From positions 1 through 64,000 of the forward strand of contig JAUIFH010000006.1 of the NCBI GenBank assembly GCA_030429495.1: DNA of 64,000 bases, read 5' to 3'. This DNA is from Alphaproteobacteria bacterium. GTDB lineage: Bacteria; Pseudomonadota; Alphaproteobacteria; Rhodobacterales; Rhodobacteraceae. Position 1 is the stretch's first letter. Each line of letters starts with the position of its first letter. This document shows positions 42,924 to 50,813 of the stretch, in pieces. The position numbers were made by a program, and so were the translations under genes. The notes beneath the pieces were generated by a model. That model made no database searches. It was not told where the DNA came from and saw nothing but the letters and a program-made list of their open reading frames with translations.

Positions 42924-43835
42924 TCAAGGTTCGATCCGCCAGCTTTGCTCCACGAGGTCGCGTCCGAAAGACCGGACGGGATGCTCCGAGGTCAGCGTGA
43001 AACCGCGTGCGGCGTAAAGCGCGCAAGCCGCCTCGTGGCTCTTGTGGGTCCAGAGGACCAGGCGGCGGTAGCCGGACTGCCATGCGAAATCGATGCAGAG
43101 ATCGAGCATTCGGCGGCCGATGCCAAGCCCGCGGCACGACCGTTCAAGGAAGAAAAGCCGGAGTTTCGCCGTCTCGTCATCCTCCCGCACGCAAAAGATG
43201 GAGCCGAGCCGGGCAGCGCCTGTGCTGGCAATCCACGCCCGTTCGCGCGCCGGGTCGCGGTTGCGGATGTAGCCGGCAAGGATTTCGGCCACGAGCGCCT
43301 CGAAACTCGCATCGAACCCGTCGGATTCGGCGTAAAGCGCGCTGTGCCGCGCGATTATCCAACCCGCGTCACCCGGAAGCAGATCTCGGAACGTCACCTC
43401 GCCCGGATCGACCGGCGCCGCGAAGGCCGTGCGGATAAGCGCGCAGCCCTCGGCAAGCATCGTCTGCCCGTCGCGGGGCAGCCGCTCCAGATGCGCCGCG
43501 ATCTCGGCGCGGGACAGTGCCTCCAGCGGCGCGAGTGCGGCGGCGCCCGCATCGGTCAGGTGGGCGGCGCGGCGGCGGGCATCGGTAGGGTCCGGGACCC
43601 GGCGAACCCAGCCTCGCCGCTCAAACCCGGCAAGGGTGCGGCTCAGATAGCCCTCGTCAAGACCGAGACGCCGGGCGAGATCCCGCGCGCCATCGCCACC
43701 CGCACCGTGACCGAGTTCCCAGAGAACCCGCGCCTCTCCGATCCCGAGGCCGGAGCCGAGATAGCTGCGGCCAAGAAAGCCCAGTTCACGAGTGTAGAAG
43801 CGGTTGAAATCCCTCAGATAGTCGACAGCGTCCAT
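42924..43835 (-). CDS. MarR winged helix fused to GNAT acetyltransferase
   Basis: This 303-aa two-domain protein has a MarR-type winged helix at residues 1-140 (YLRDFNRFYTRELGFLG, LARRLGLDEGYLSRTLAGFERRGWVRRVPDPTDARR) and a GNAT domain at about 148-300, with RGLGIGRRML forming the acetyl-CoA loop (Q/R-x-x-G-x-G/A). ATG 43835 follows GGGGGAGGAAACGG, a strong ribosome-binding site. Such fusions are annotated widely as helix-turn-helix/GNAT proteins; the fused domain may acetylate a small molecule that also tunes DNA binding. Substrate unknown. Confidence 0.88.
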   Translation of the reverse strand: MDAVDYLRDFNRFYTRELGFLGRSYLGSGLGIGEARVLWELGHGAGGDGARDLARRLGLDEGYLSRTLAGFERRGWVRRVPDPTDARRRAAHLTDAGAAALAPLEALSRAEIAAHLERLPRDGQTMLAEGCALIRTAFAAPVDPGEVTFRDLLPGDAGWIIARHSALYAESDGFDASFEALVAEILAGYIRNRDPARERAWIASTGAARLGSIFCVREDDETAKLRLFFLERSCRGLGIGRRMLDLCIDFAWQSGYRRLVLWTHKSHEAACALYAARGFTLTSEHPVRSFGRDLVEQSWRIEP

Positions 43836-43958
43836 CCGTTTCCTCCCCCGGCTCCGCTCCAGCCTCGGCAAAATACTTGATTCAGTCAAATGTTTATCCG
43901 ACTTGCCTCGCCCCGCCCATCCGGTTTAGCCAGCGCCGGGACATTCGGGAGACCGCCC

Positions 43959-44189
43959 ATGGGGATCGACAAGGAAAGCGACATCTCGGCCAACCTGCAA
44001 ATCGGGCCGACCACGCTCGGTATGGTGCGTATCTACATCGAGGCCGAAGGGCTGGAACTGCCCCTCGACTTCGATCCGGAAGAGGCGGAGGACATTGCCG
44101 AGGAACTGCGCGCCGCCGCCGAAACCGCGCGCGGCATGGCCGAGGGCAATGGGCGCGGCGGACCTACGAAGAAATCCCCGAAGCGGTGA
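43959..44189 (+). CDS. DUF6324 family small acidic protein
   Basis: This 76-aa protein has core IGPTTLGMVRIYIEAEGLELPLDFDPEEAEDIAEELRAAAETARG, a beta strand pair and an acidic amphipathic helix, and a basic tail TKKSPKR. This fits DUF6324, a small Rhodobacterales family of unknown function. ATG at 43959 follows GGGAGACCGCCC. Its 3' end overlaps the convergent mmcB gene by 26 bases. Confidence 0.7.
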   Translation: MGIDKESDISANLQIGPTTLGMVRIYIEAEGLELPLDFDPEEAEDIAEELRAAAETARGMAEGNGRGGPTKKSPKR

Positions 44190-44616
44190 CGCCGGGGTCG
44201 CGGAGACCCTGAAGCCGGATCGCGGCGTGGCGGGCGAATTTCTGCACCATCACCTTGCGGCGCGCGCCGGGCAGCGGCGTCTCCGGCCCCATGCGCAGGA
44301 TTTCCGCGTCATAGGCATCGGCGAGAATAAGACCCGTCCCCTCCGGCAGAAGGTCCACGGGGAAGTCGGCATCCACCGCCCAGAAGAAGCGATCGCCCCA
44401 TTCCAGGTAGTTCTGCCATTTACGGTCCGAGGTGAAATCAGTCCGGCTGGACTTACACTCGACAATCCAGACCTCGCCCTTCGGTCCCAGTGCGAGCACG
44501 TCGAGCCGAAGGCCCGGCGCCGGTACCATCTCCTCCACCGTCACGAAACCATGGTGAAGAAGGTGGCGGCAGACGCCGCGTGCAAGAAGTTGACCGGGCT
44601 GAAGATCGTGAGGCAT
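44164..44616 (-). CDS. mmcB: MmcB family DNA repair protein (PD-(D/E)XK-like)
   Basis: This 150-aa protein matches the MmcB family, first described in Caulobacter mitomycin C resistance. Nuclease-fold motifs are visible: LDVLALGPKGEVWIVECKSSRTDF (about 40-63, Asp ... Glu-Cys-Lys) and a downstream DRFFWAVDADFPVDLLPE. Start ATG 44616 is chosen because it begins the conserved MPHDLQPGQLLARGVC. It probably acts in SOS-linked DNA repair; LexA boxes were not identified by eye. The 3' end overlaps the convergent DUF6324 gene. Confidence 0.85.
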   Translation of the reverse strand: MPHDLQPGQLLARGVCRHLLHHGFVTVEEMVPAPGLRLDVLALGPKGEVWIVECKSSRTDFTSDRKWQNYLEWGDRFFWAVDADFPVDLLPEGTGLILADAYDAEILRMGPETPLPGARRKVMVQKFARHAAIRLQGLRDPGVTASGISS

Positions 44617-44743
44617 GGGGAGAGTATGAACACAAGGTGAACATGTGTCCAGATCGCAGGTCAAATCCCGCCCTGCAACTGCAGTTGTATGGCCCGGCAG
44701 GCGCATATGGGGCAAGCGGATGCCGTCAGGACGGGGGAGACCG

Positions 44744-45490
44744 ATGCTACTTGGCGATCACATGCAACGGACCGGGCAGAACCTGTTTCGTTGGCGCAGT
44801 TATGTACTTCTGGCCTTCGTGCCTTTCATCGTCCTGACACTGCGCAACGGCGAAGTCGTCGAACTCGGCCTTGGCGACCGGATCGGCGACCTCTACGAAG
44901 CGTTCTGCATCGGTCTTGTCGTGCTTGGCGGGGCGATCCGGGTCGGCACTGTGGGTTTCGTACCGGCAGGCACATCGGGGCGCAACACCAAGGCGCAGAT
45001 CGCAGAGGCGCTGAACACGACCGGCCTCTACTCGGTGACGCGCAACCCGCTCTACCTCGCGAACTGCCTGATATATCTCGGCGTTGCGGCCTTCAGCCAG
45101 AACCTCGTGCTGACGCTGGTTCTCGCACTCGTGCTCATGCTTTACTACGAGCGTATCATCTCGGCCGAAGAAGCGTTTCTGACGCGGAAATACGGCCGGA
45201 GCTATATCGAATGGGCCGCGCGCACGCCCGCCTTCCTGCCGCGCCTCGGCAACTGGCAACGCCCGGCGCTGCCGTTTTGCCTGCGGACGGTGATCCGGCG
45301 CGAACATCCCACGATCTTCGGCGCATTCGTCGCTCTCTGGCTGATCAACGCCGGGCTGGACCTGATGGGGCCACAGCCGGAACCGATTGAATCCAGCGCT
45401 TTCCTTGCGCTCGGCGCGGCAGTCCTGGTGGAGCTGGCGGTTCTCTTCCTGAAGAAGCGCACAACACTGCTGCGCGTCGCTGGCCGCTGA
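44744..45490 (+). CDS. Isoprenylcysteine carboxyl methyltransferase-like membrane enzyme
   Basis: This 248-aa protein has about five membrane helices. The ICMT/PEMT-type motif SVTRNPLYLANCLIYLG (about 110-126) and EEAFLTRKYGRSYIEWAARTPAFLP (about 142-166) are the conserved SAM-binding and membrane-active-site segments. It should methylate a lipid or isoprenoid-type acceptor in the inner membrane. Start ATG 44744 follows GGGGGAGACCG. Its stop is 10 bases upstream of the candidate 6S RNA. Confidence 0.85.
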   Translation: MLLGDHMQRTGQNLFRWRSYVLLAFVPFIVLTLRNGEVVELGLGDRIGDLYEAFCIGLVVLGGAIRVGTVGFVPAGTSGRNTKAQIAEALNTTGLYSVTRNPLYLANCLIYLGVAAFSQNLVLTLVLALVLMLYYERIISAEEAFLTRKYGRSYIEWAARTPAFLPRLGNWQRPALPFCLRTVIRREHPTIFGAFVALWLINAGLDLMGPQPEPIESSAFLALGAAVLVELAVLFLKKRTTLLRVAGR

Positions 45491-45499
45491 CCCCTTGCC

Positions 45500-45690
45500 G
45501 AATTTCCGCTGCGGCCCTATCTCTGGTCGCGGCGGGTTCTGCGCCTCTCGTGCAAGGCCCTTTTCCAGTGGCCGATAATTTTTTCCGAGGGAGCTGGCTC
45601 TGTCCGGACCGTGGTCCTGATACCCGGCGCCCACCTGGTTAGACCAGGCTCCGGGGAAATACACGCCTTCACGGCCGTCGCGGTTCCCGC
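45500..45690 (+). ncRNA. ssrS: Candidate 6S RNA
   Basis: The 224-bp gap between convergent genes folds into a 6S-like rod on the plus strand. A closing stem pairs CCGCTGCGGCC (45506-45516) with GGCCGTCGCGG (45673-45683). A terminal stem pairs GGGAGCTGG (45589-45597) with CCGGCGCCC (45624-45632), capped by GGAC-CGTG-GTCC (45606-45617). A hairpin CCTGGT-TAG-ACCAGG (45634-45648) sits on the 3' side of the central bubble, as in E. coli 6S. About 190 nt, the right length. Known 6S RNA binds sigma-70 RNAP. The ends are estimates and the assignment is by eye only. Confidence 0.5.
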
Positions 45691-45714
45691 CACCCTCCGC
45701 CGAACTCGCACCAA

Positions 45715-46041
45715 TCAGCGGCGCGGCGCGGGTTTCCACCCTGTCGTCGCCGGTATGTCCGCAAGCGCGGGGACCGCCGCCCCGACAGGTGCCTTTCGCC
45801 CGCCCGTGCTGTCGTCGTCCTTCTGCTCCATCCGCATGATGACGATGGCGAACTGGACGCCGGCGAACACGATCCCGTTGAACACGAAGAGCATGACGAC
45901 CGCGATCCAGCCTTGCGGCGAGGTCGAGATCAGGTGCCAGAGATTGGCGACATTCAGCCAGAGCAGCGCCCCTACGAAAACCGCCGACAGGGCGAACCCG
46001 ACGATGACGTTTCGGATGTAAAGGCGGACGAGAGCGGGCAT
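45715..46041 (-). CDS. Small two-helix membrane protein
   Basis: This 108-aa protein has two hydrophobic segments (residues 12-33 and 44-68) with a loop LWHLISTSPQGW between them and a cytoplasmic, charged tail from residue 69 (RMEQKDDDSTGGRK) that is predicted disordered. The layout resembles LapA-type or DUF-like short membrane proteins, but no family motif is secure. Start ATG 46041 follows GGGAGATTTCGCC. It faces the candidate 6S RNA gap and is divergent from the GT61 gene. Confidence 0.6.
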   Translation of the reverse strand: MPALVRLYIRNVIVGFALSAVFVGALLWLNVANLWHLISTSPQGWIAVVMLFVFNGIVFAGVQFAIVIMRMEQKDDDSTGGRKAPVGAAVPALADIPATTGWKPAPRR

Positions 46042-46157
46042 GGCGAAATCTCCCTTCACCGGCATCATACCGGTCGCAGCTACACTGGAACAGGGCCAAG
46101 CTGTCGCAGCGCCCGGCGCTGTGGACAGGCTGCGGCAATCAACGCTAAGAGTGCGCC

Positions 46158-47249
46158 ATGGCGGACGAAAACCCCCTGACAGACCCGATTCAATGCGAGA
46201 ATGTCCTCCGGGTCGACGACGCCTGGATCCTGCCGCCGGAGGCGAGCCGGCGCGGCAATGATTACGCGGTGCTCGACAGCGGTGGGCGTGTGGTCCGGGC
46301 CGCCGATACAATGCGGTGGGAACCTCTGAACGATCCGAGCGGGCGAGCGCTGCCCGATGAAGGCGAGTACCTGCCGGGCGAGCACCTGTTCGGCGGCATT
46401 CTTTTCAACCATTTCGGCCATGTCTTCGTTGAGTCGACGTCGCGCCTGCACGCGTATCCCGCGCTGCGCGACCGCATCGACTCGCTTCTCTTCGTCGGTT
46501 TCACCCGGGCGCAGCGGCCGCTTGGCTGGCACCGCAAGATTTTCCTGACTCTCGGCGTCGATCACCAGATCCGGCTGCTTTCGGCACCGCTACGCGTCGA
46601 GCGTCTCTGGGTGCCCGAACAATTGGGCGGTCTTGGTGCGCTCGCCGCTGGAATGCCGCCGCTGCACCGCTTCTTCGCGGACACGACCGCACGCATCGCT
46701 GCCCGCACGATCGAGAAGGTGTTCATATCGCGTGCCGGCTACAACATGACACGGGGCGGGATCGTCGCGGAACATCTTCTCGAGGCGAACATGGCGCGGC
46801 AGGGCTACACGCTGTTTTCGCCAGAGCGGCACAGTCTTGCAGAACAGATCGCCGTCTATCGCGGGGCGAAGAATATCGTCGGACTAGACTCGTCGGCTTT
46901 CCATATCGTCGGCGCGTCCTGCAACAGGGACGCGCAGGTCGCGATCCTGCTGCGGCGGCGCAACTGCGCGGACGAGATCGCGGCGCAGATCACCGGTTTT
47001 ACCGGCCGCGAGCCGATGATTGTCGATGCGATCACGGGGATGTGGCGCCGCGAAGGTGCGCGGATGCGGCCTTGGGACTTCTTCGCCGAACTTGACTTTG
47101 GCAAGGTTGGCGCTGACCTTGCGGAAGGCGGCTTCATCGACCCTGACGCAGGCTGGCGAATTCCGGGCCTCCGTATCCGCACGCGTTTTCACGATCGGTA
47201 CAAGGAAGCAACCGGCGCGCCGCTCGAGCCGGTCGAAATCATGATCTGA
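46158..47249 (+). CDS. Glycosyltransferase family 61 protein
   Basis: This 363-aa protein fits the GT61/DUF563 layout: GGILFNHFGHVFVESTSRLHAYP (about 79-101), KVFISRAGY (about 189-197), HSLAEQIAVYRGAKNIVGLDSSAFHIVGASC (about 224-254). GT61 enzymes include beta-1,2-xylosyltransferases and many bacterial cell-surface glycan enzymes. No signal peptide; cytosolic. It lies 21 bases from the convergent nusB. It could contribute to surface polysaccharide, like the capsule genes 3.5 kb away. Confidence 0.85.
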   Translation: MADENPLTDPIQCENVLRVDDAWILPPEASRRGNDYAVLDSGGRVVRAADTMRWEPLNDPSGRALPDEGEYLPGEHLFGGILFNHFGHVFVESTSRLHAYPALRDRIDSLLFVGFTRAQRPLGWHRKIFLTLGVDHQIRLLSAPLRVERLWVPEQLGGLGALAAGMPPLHRFFADTTARIAARTIEKVFISRAGYNMTRGGIVAEHLLEANMARQGYTLFSPERHSLAEQIAVYRGAKNIVGLDSSAFHIVGASCNRDAQVAILLRRRNCADEIAAQITGFTGREPMIVDAITGMWRREGARMRPWDFFAELDFGKVGADLAEGGFIDPDAGWRIPGLRIRTRFHDRYKEATGAPLEPVEIMI

Positions 47250-47269
47250 AGGCAGGCCTTCGCTTGTGC

Positions 47270-47752
47270 TTAGAACGCTTCCGGCCGCGCCTCGCGGGCC
47301 ATGTGGTCAAGCACGGCGTTGACGAACTTCGGCTCCTTCCCGTCCGGGAAGAACGCCCGCGCGATGTCGACGAACTCCGTGATGACGACCTTCGGCGGCG
47401 TGCCCTCGTCAAGCAGTTCTGCCCCCGCGGCACGGAACAGCGCGCGCAGAACCGGGTCGATACGGTCGATCGGCCATTTCGCGACCAGCGCCCGGTCCGT
47501 CATCTGGTCGATCTTCGCCTGCCAGTTCACGGCGTTTTCGACCGTCTTGCGGAACAGGTCGACATCGCCCTCGGCCATCTCGTCGCCTTCATAGACCGCT
47601 CCGAAGCGATGCGTCTCGAATTCGCGCATGACCTTGTCGACGGTCTGGCCGGCCGCTTCCATCTGGAAAAGCGCCTGCACGGCGTAAAGCCGGGCGGCGG
47701 ATTTCATCTGGCGCTTTTCGGCTGAACTGGTCTTGCGGGAGGTGTCGGTCAT
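47270..47752 (-). CDS. nusB: Transcription antitermination factor NusB
   Basis: This 160-aa helical protein has the NusB core: SAARLYAVQALFQMEAAGQTVDKVMREFE, and DRIDPVLRALFRAAGAELL ... KVVITEFVDIARAFFPDGKEPKFVNAVLDHMARE. It binds boxA RNA with NusE in rRNA antitermination. ATG 47752 forms an ATGA overlap with the ribH stop. It ends the riboflavin operon, an arrangement (ribH-nusB) common in many bacteria. Confidence 0.95.
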   Translation of the reverse strand: MTDTSRKTSSAEKRQMKSAARLYAVQALFQMEAAGQTVDKVMREFETHRFGAVYEGDEMAEGDVDLFRKTVENAVNWQAKIDQMTDRALVAKWPIDRIDPVLRALFRAAGAELLDEGTPPKVVITEFVDIARAFFPDGKEPKFVNAVLDHMAREARPEAF

Positions 47753-48300
47753 GCGGTCTTGGGTCCTTCGGTCTCGCCGGCGATGCGGAATTCCTCGCCC
47801 TGCGGCTTGAATCCGATGCCTTTCGTCCGGCGCGCCCATTTGCGCGATAGAGCGACGAGATGCAAGGCCGCCGCTGCCGCACCGCCGCCCTTGTCCTGAT
47901 CCGCCGGATCGGCGCGGACCTCGGCCTGACGGCGGTTCTCCACGGTCAGGATGCCGTTGCCGATGCAGACACCGGACAGGCCAAGCATCGTCAGGCCGCG
48001 CGACGAGTCGTTGCAGACCGTGTCGTAATGCGTGGTCTCGCCACGGATCACGCAGCCCAGCGCGACGAAGCCGTCGTAATCGGCCATCCGGCTCGCCATG
48101 CCGATGGCTGTCGGGATCTCAAGCGCGCCGGGAACCTCGACAAGGTCGGTTTCCGCCCCGGCCCTTTCCGCAACGGCCTTCGCCCCGGCGACCAGATTGT
48201 CGGCAATTTCTTTGTAATAGGGCGCAACGACGATCAGCAGACGGACCTTCCGGTCGAACGCGGGCAGATCAAGCACCGTGTGGGTTTCGTGTCCGGCCAT
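47749..48300 (-). CDS. ribH: 6,7-Dimethyl-8-ribityllumazine synthase
   Basis: This 183-aa enzyme condenses 5-amino-6-ribitylamino-uracil with 3,4-dihydroxy-2-butanone 4-phosphate. Motifs are VPGALEIPTAIG (residues 57-68) and GCVIRGETTHYDTVCNDSSRGL, with catalytic His in the latter, and GNGILTVEN. The C-terminal part of about 40 residues, beyond RKWARRTKGIGF, is longer than in many RibH proteins. It overlaps nusB by 4 bases and follows ribB by 3. Confidence 0.96.
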   Translation of the reverse strand: MAGHETHTVLDLPAFDRKVRLLIVVAPYYKEIADNLVAGAKAVAERAGAETDLVEVPGALEIPTAIGMASRMADYDGFVALGCVIRGETTHYDTVCNDSSRGLTMLGLSGVCIGNGILTVENRRQAEVRADPADQDKGGGAAAAALHLVALSRKWARRTKGIGFKPQGEEFRIAGETEGPKTA

Positions 48301-48303
48301 GTC

Positions 48304-49398
48304 TCAGCCCTCCGAAATCGGGCGCGTGCCCGCGATTGTCAGGTCGTAGGCGTCAAGGCCAACATAGCGGGTCAGCGGCGAGTCCGTGAGCAGGATCAGC
48401 TCTTTCAGCCCCATCGTCGACAGGATCTGCGCCCCGAGCCCGGTCTGCTTGATGGTGCGCGGCCCGTCCTCTTCTTCGGTCAGAAGCTTCGCCTTCGGGT
48501 CGCGGAACAGGCAGACAGCGCCACGCCCCTCTTCGGCGACGATCCGCATGGCGCGCGCCAGTTCACCTTCGGGCGCCGGGCCGAGTGCAAGGACATCCTC
48601 AAGCACGTTCAGTGAATGGGTGCGGACAAGGACCGGCTCGGGCGTCGTGATGTCGCCCTTGGTCAGCACGACATGCTCGGTCCCCTCGGTCTGGTCGGTG
48701 AAGACCCGCATCGTCCAGTCGCCGCCATAGGCAGAGGTCACCGTGCGGCTCATCGTTTCGCGCACGAGGTTGTCGTGGCGGCGGCGATAGGCGATCAGGT
48801 CCGAGATCGTGCCAATCTTCAGTCCGTGCTTCTGCGCGAAAGCCACGAGGTCGGGCAGCCGCGCCATTGTCCCGTCCTCATTCATGATCTCGCAGATCAC
48901 GCCGGAGGGGTTGAGACCGGCAAGCCGGCTGACATCGACCGCTGCCTCGGTGTGACCGGCGCGGACCAGGACGCCGCCCTCGCGGGCGCGAAGCGGGAAG
49001 ATGTGGCCGGGCGTGGCGATATCGGCGGGGCCCTTCGTGGGGTCGATGGCCACGGCCACGGTCAGTGCGCGGTCATGCGCCGAAATCCCTGTCGAGACGC
49101 CTTCGCGCGCTTCGATGGAAACGGTGAAGGCCGTTTCGTGTCGCGAGGAATTCTTGATCGACATCAGTTGCAGGCCGAGCGCCTCGATCCGGGCCGAGGT
49201 CAGCGTCAGGCAGATCAGGCCGCGCCCGTGTGTCGCCATGAAGTTGACGGCGTCGGGAGTGCACATCTGTGCCGGGATCACCAGATCGCCCTCGTTCTCG
49301 CGGTCCTCGTGATCGACGAGGATGAACATGCGGCCGTTGCGCGCCTCGTCGATGATTTCCTCGGTCGGGGAAATGGCGGCTTTCAGATCATCGGTCAT
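48304..49398 (-). CDS. ribB: 3,4-Dihydroxy-2-butanone 4-phosphate synthase with degenerate GCHII domain
   Basis: This 364-aa protein has an N-terminal DHBP synthase domain (1-205): DHEDRENEGDLVIPAQ, THGRGLICLTL, HDRALTV, RAGHTEAAVDVSRLAG and YRRRHDNLV, all catalytic regions present. Residues about 210-364 resemble GTP cyclohydrolase II but lack its zinc-binding Cys cluster: where GCHII has SECLTGDVFGSLRCDCG the sequence reads SLNVLEDVLALGP. This is a RibBX-like arrangement, so the protein probably makes only the four-carbon unit and a separate RibA is needed. Start ATG 49398 is chosen. Confidence 0.93.
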   Translation of the reverse strand: MTDDLKAAISPTEEIIDEARNGRMFILVDHEDRENEGDLVIPAQMCTPDAVNFMATHGRGLICLTLTSARIEALGLQLMSIKNSSRHETAFTVSIEAREGVSTGISAHDRALTVAVAIDPTKGPADIATPGHIFPLRAREGGVLVRAGHTEAAVDVSRLAGLNPSGVICEIMNEDGTMARLPDLVAFAQKHGLKIGTISDLIAYRRRHDNLVRETMSRTVTSAYGGDWTMRVFTDQTEGTEHVVLTKGDITTPEPVLVRTHSLNVLEDVLALGPAPEGELARAMRIVAEEGRGAVCLFRDPKAKLLTEEEDGPRTIKQTGLGAQILSTMGLKELILLTDSPLTRYVGLDAYDLTIAGTRPISEG

Positions 49399-49475
49399 GG
49401 GGTCCGTCGCATGCTGTGCATTCCATGCGCCGCGATAGCCCAAGCGATGGCCTTTGGCCAGTGCGGACGCGACGC

Positions 49476-50069
49476 TTATCCGGCCGGAGCCGCCGCTTCG
49501 CGGGCGAAATAGCGGGCCGCCGGCAGGAAGCCGGCCATACGGCCGGCCTCGGACCATTCGCGTTCCAATGCCGTTTCGCCGATGACGAGGACCTGATCGG
49601 CCGGCATCCGCGCCTCGGCGAGGAGCGTGCGGAGCGTCCGACGCGTCTCGCTCCAGCTTTGCGCGATGCCTGGCGCCCGGATCGCGGCGTCTACGGCGAT
49701 GCCCTGCGCCCCGAGTGCATCGCGGACCCGCGCTGGATCAAGCGGCGGCTGCGCGGCGAGAAGCTGCGACAGGTTGCGGGTTTCCGCCAGTCGCGCGGCT
49801 TCCGCCGCCTCCATGCGGTCGCCCTCGCGCAGGAGGCGGAGCGCGTTCGTCGAGAACAGGAAGGCGATGATGTCGTGGCCTGTCGTGGCCCTGACCCCGG
49901 CATAGGTCTTGTAGTCGAGGCCAATCTCAGCCGCGCGCTTCACGCGGAGGCGCACGATCTCGATCGGGAGCTTCGGAAGAAGCGCCGCGCGCGCCGCGCC
50001 CCAGCAGTGTCGTCGCCAGGACGCGCCCGGCTCAAGCGTCGGGCCGCCGTTATGCCCCGGCCCGCTCAT
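49476..50069 (-). CDS. Conserved hypothetical protein in the riboflavin operon
   Basis: This 197-aa protein has no signal peptide or membrane helix. It begins MSGPGHNGGPTLEPGASWRRHCWGAARAALLPKLPIEIVRLRVKRA (split here as residues 1-20 and 21-46), then DYKTYAGVRATTGHDIIAFLFSTNALRLL, and is helical after. The GHNGGP start is frequent in Rhodobacteraceae proteins near riboflavin genes. I do not recognise an enzyme. It overlaps ribE by 4 bases (ATGA) and lies 77 bases before ribB, so it is expressed with riboflavin synthesis. Confidence 0.7.
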   Translation of the reverse strand: MSGPGHNGGPTLEPGASWRRHCWGAARAALLPKLPIEIVRLRVKRAAEIGLDYKTYAGVRATTGHDIIAFLFSTNALRLLREGDRMEAAEAARLAETRNLSQLLAAQPPLDPARVRDALGAQGIAVDAAIRAPGIAQSWSETRRTLRTLLAEARMPADQVLVIGETALEREWSEAGRMAGFLPAARYFAREAAAPAG

Positions 50070-50668
50070 TCCGCCGCCCAGTCGCGCAGCCGTGCGACGT
50101 AGCGCGCCAGCGTGTCGATCTCGAGGTTCACCCGGTCGCCGGTCTTCGCCCCGCCCCAGGTCGTCACCTCCTTGGTGTGCGGGATAATGTTGACGCCGAA
50201 CTCGGCCCCGTTGACCTCGTTCACCGTCAGCGAGGTGCCGTTCAGCGCAACCGACCCCTTGGGCGCGATGAAACCGGCAAGCGCATGAGGGGCGCGGAAG
50301 GTGAAGCGGGTCGACGCGCCCTCATCCTTCATGGCGACGATCTCGGCCACGCCGTCGACATGGCCCGAGACGATGTGCCCGCCCAGTTCGTCGCCGACCT
50401 TCAGCGCGCGTTCGAGGTTGATCCGGTGTCCGACCTTCCAGCCCGAAATATTCGTCTTGGCGACGCTTTCGGCCGAGATGTCGACGTCGAACCAGCCGCG
50501 CGGTTCGGTCCCGGTGGCAACGACCGTCAGACAGCAGCCGTCGCAGGCGATCGACGCGCCGATCTCGATCGAGGCGACCGCATAGCCCGTCGCGATCCGC
50601 ACACGCAGATCCCCCTTCTGCTCGAGCGCGAGGATCTCGCCGATATCGGTGACGATGCCTGTGAACAT
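50066..50668 (-). CDS. ribE: Riboflavin synthase alpha subunit
   Basis: This 200-aa enzyme has the two repeated beta-barrel domains: MFTGIVTDIGEIL with CDGCCLTVV in the first (residues 1-90), and GHIVSGHVDGVAEI, KGSVALNGTSLTVNEV in the second (about 91-190). It dismutates two lumazines to riboflavin. The ATG at 50668 follows AAAGGAGAACGCCC. It starts the riboflavin cluster; no FMN riboswitch could be recognised in the 145 bp upstream. Confidence 0.95.
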   Translation of the reverse strand: MFTGIVTDIGEILALEQKGDLRVRIATGYAVASIEIGASIACDGCCLTVVATGTEPRGWFDVDISAESVAKTNISGWKVGHRINLERALKVGDELGGHIVSGHVDGVAEIVAMKDEGASTRFTFRAPHALAGFIAPKGSVALNGTSLTVNEVNGAEFGVNIIPHTKEVTTWGGAKTGDRVNLEIDTLARYVARLRDWAAE

Positions 50669-50813
50669 GGGCGTTCTCCTTTGCCTCTGCCTAGCCCGCA
50701 CCCGGCCCCTCCGCAAGCGAAACGGATGCGCGCGCCCGATGCCACAGTCGCGCCCCACTTGTGCGCTAGCCGGTCGAAACGCCGTGACAGCGGCGTCAAA
50801 TGCCGTCAGATGA

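Noticed and set aside
50669-50813. FMN riboswitch upstream of ribE
   Set aside because: The 145-bp gap lacks the conserved RFN element motifs and the expected multi-hairpin layout; nothing beyond a promoter can be supported.
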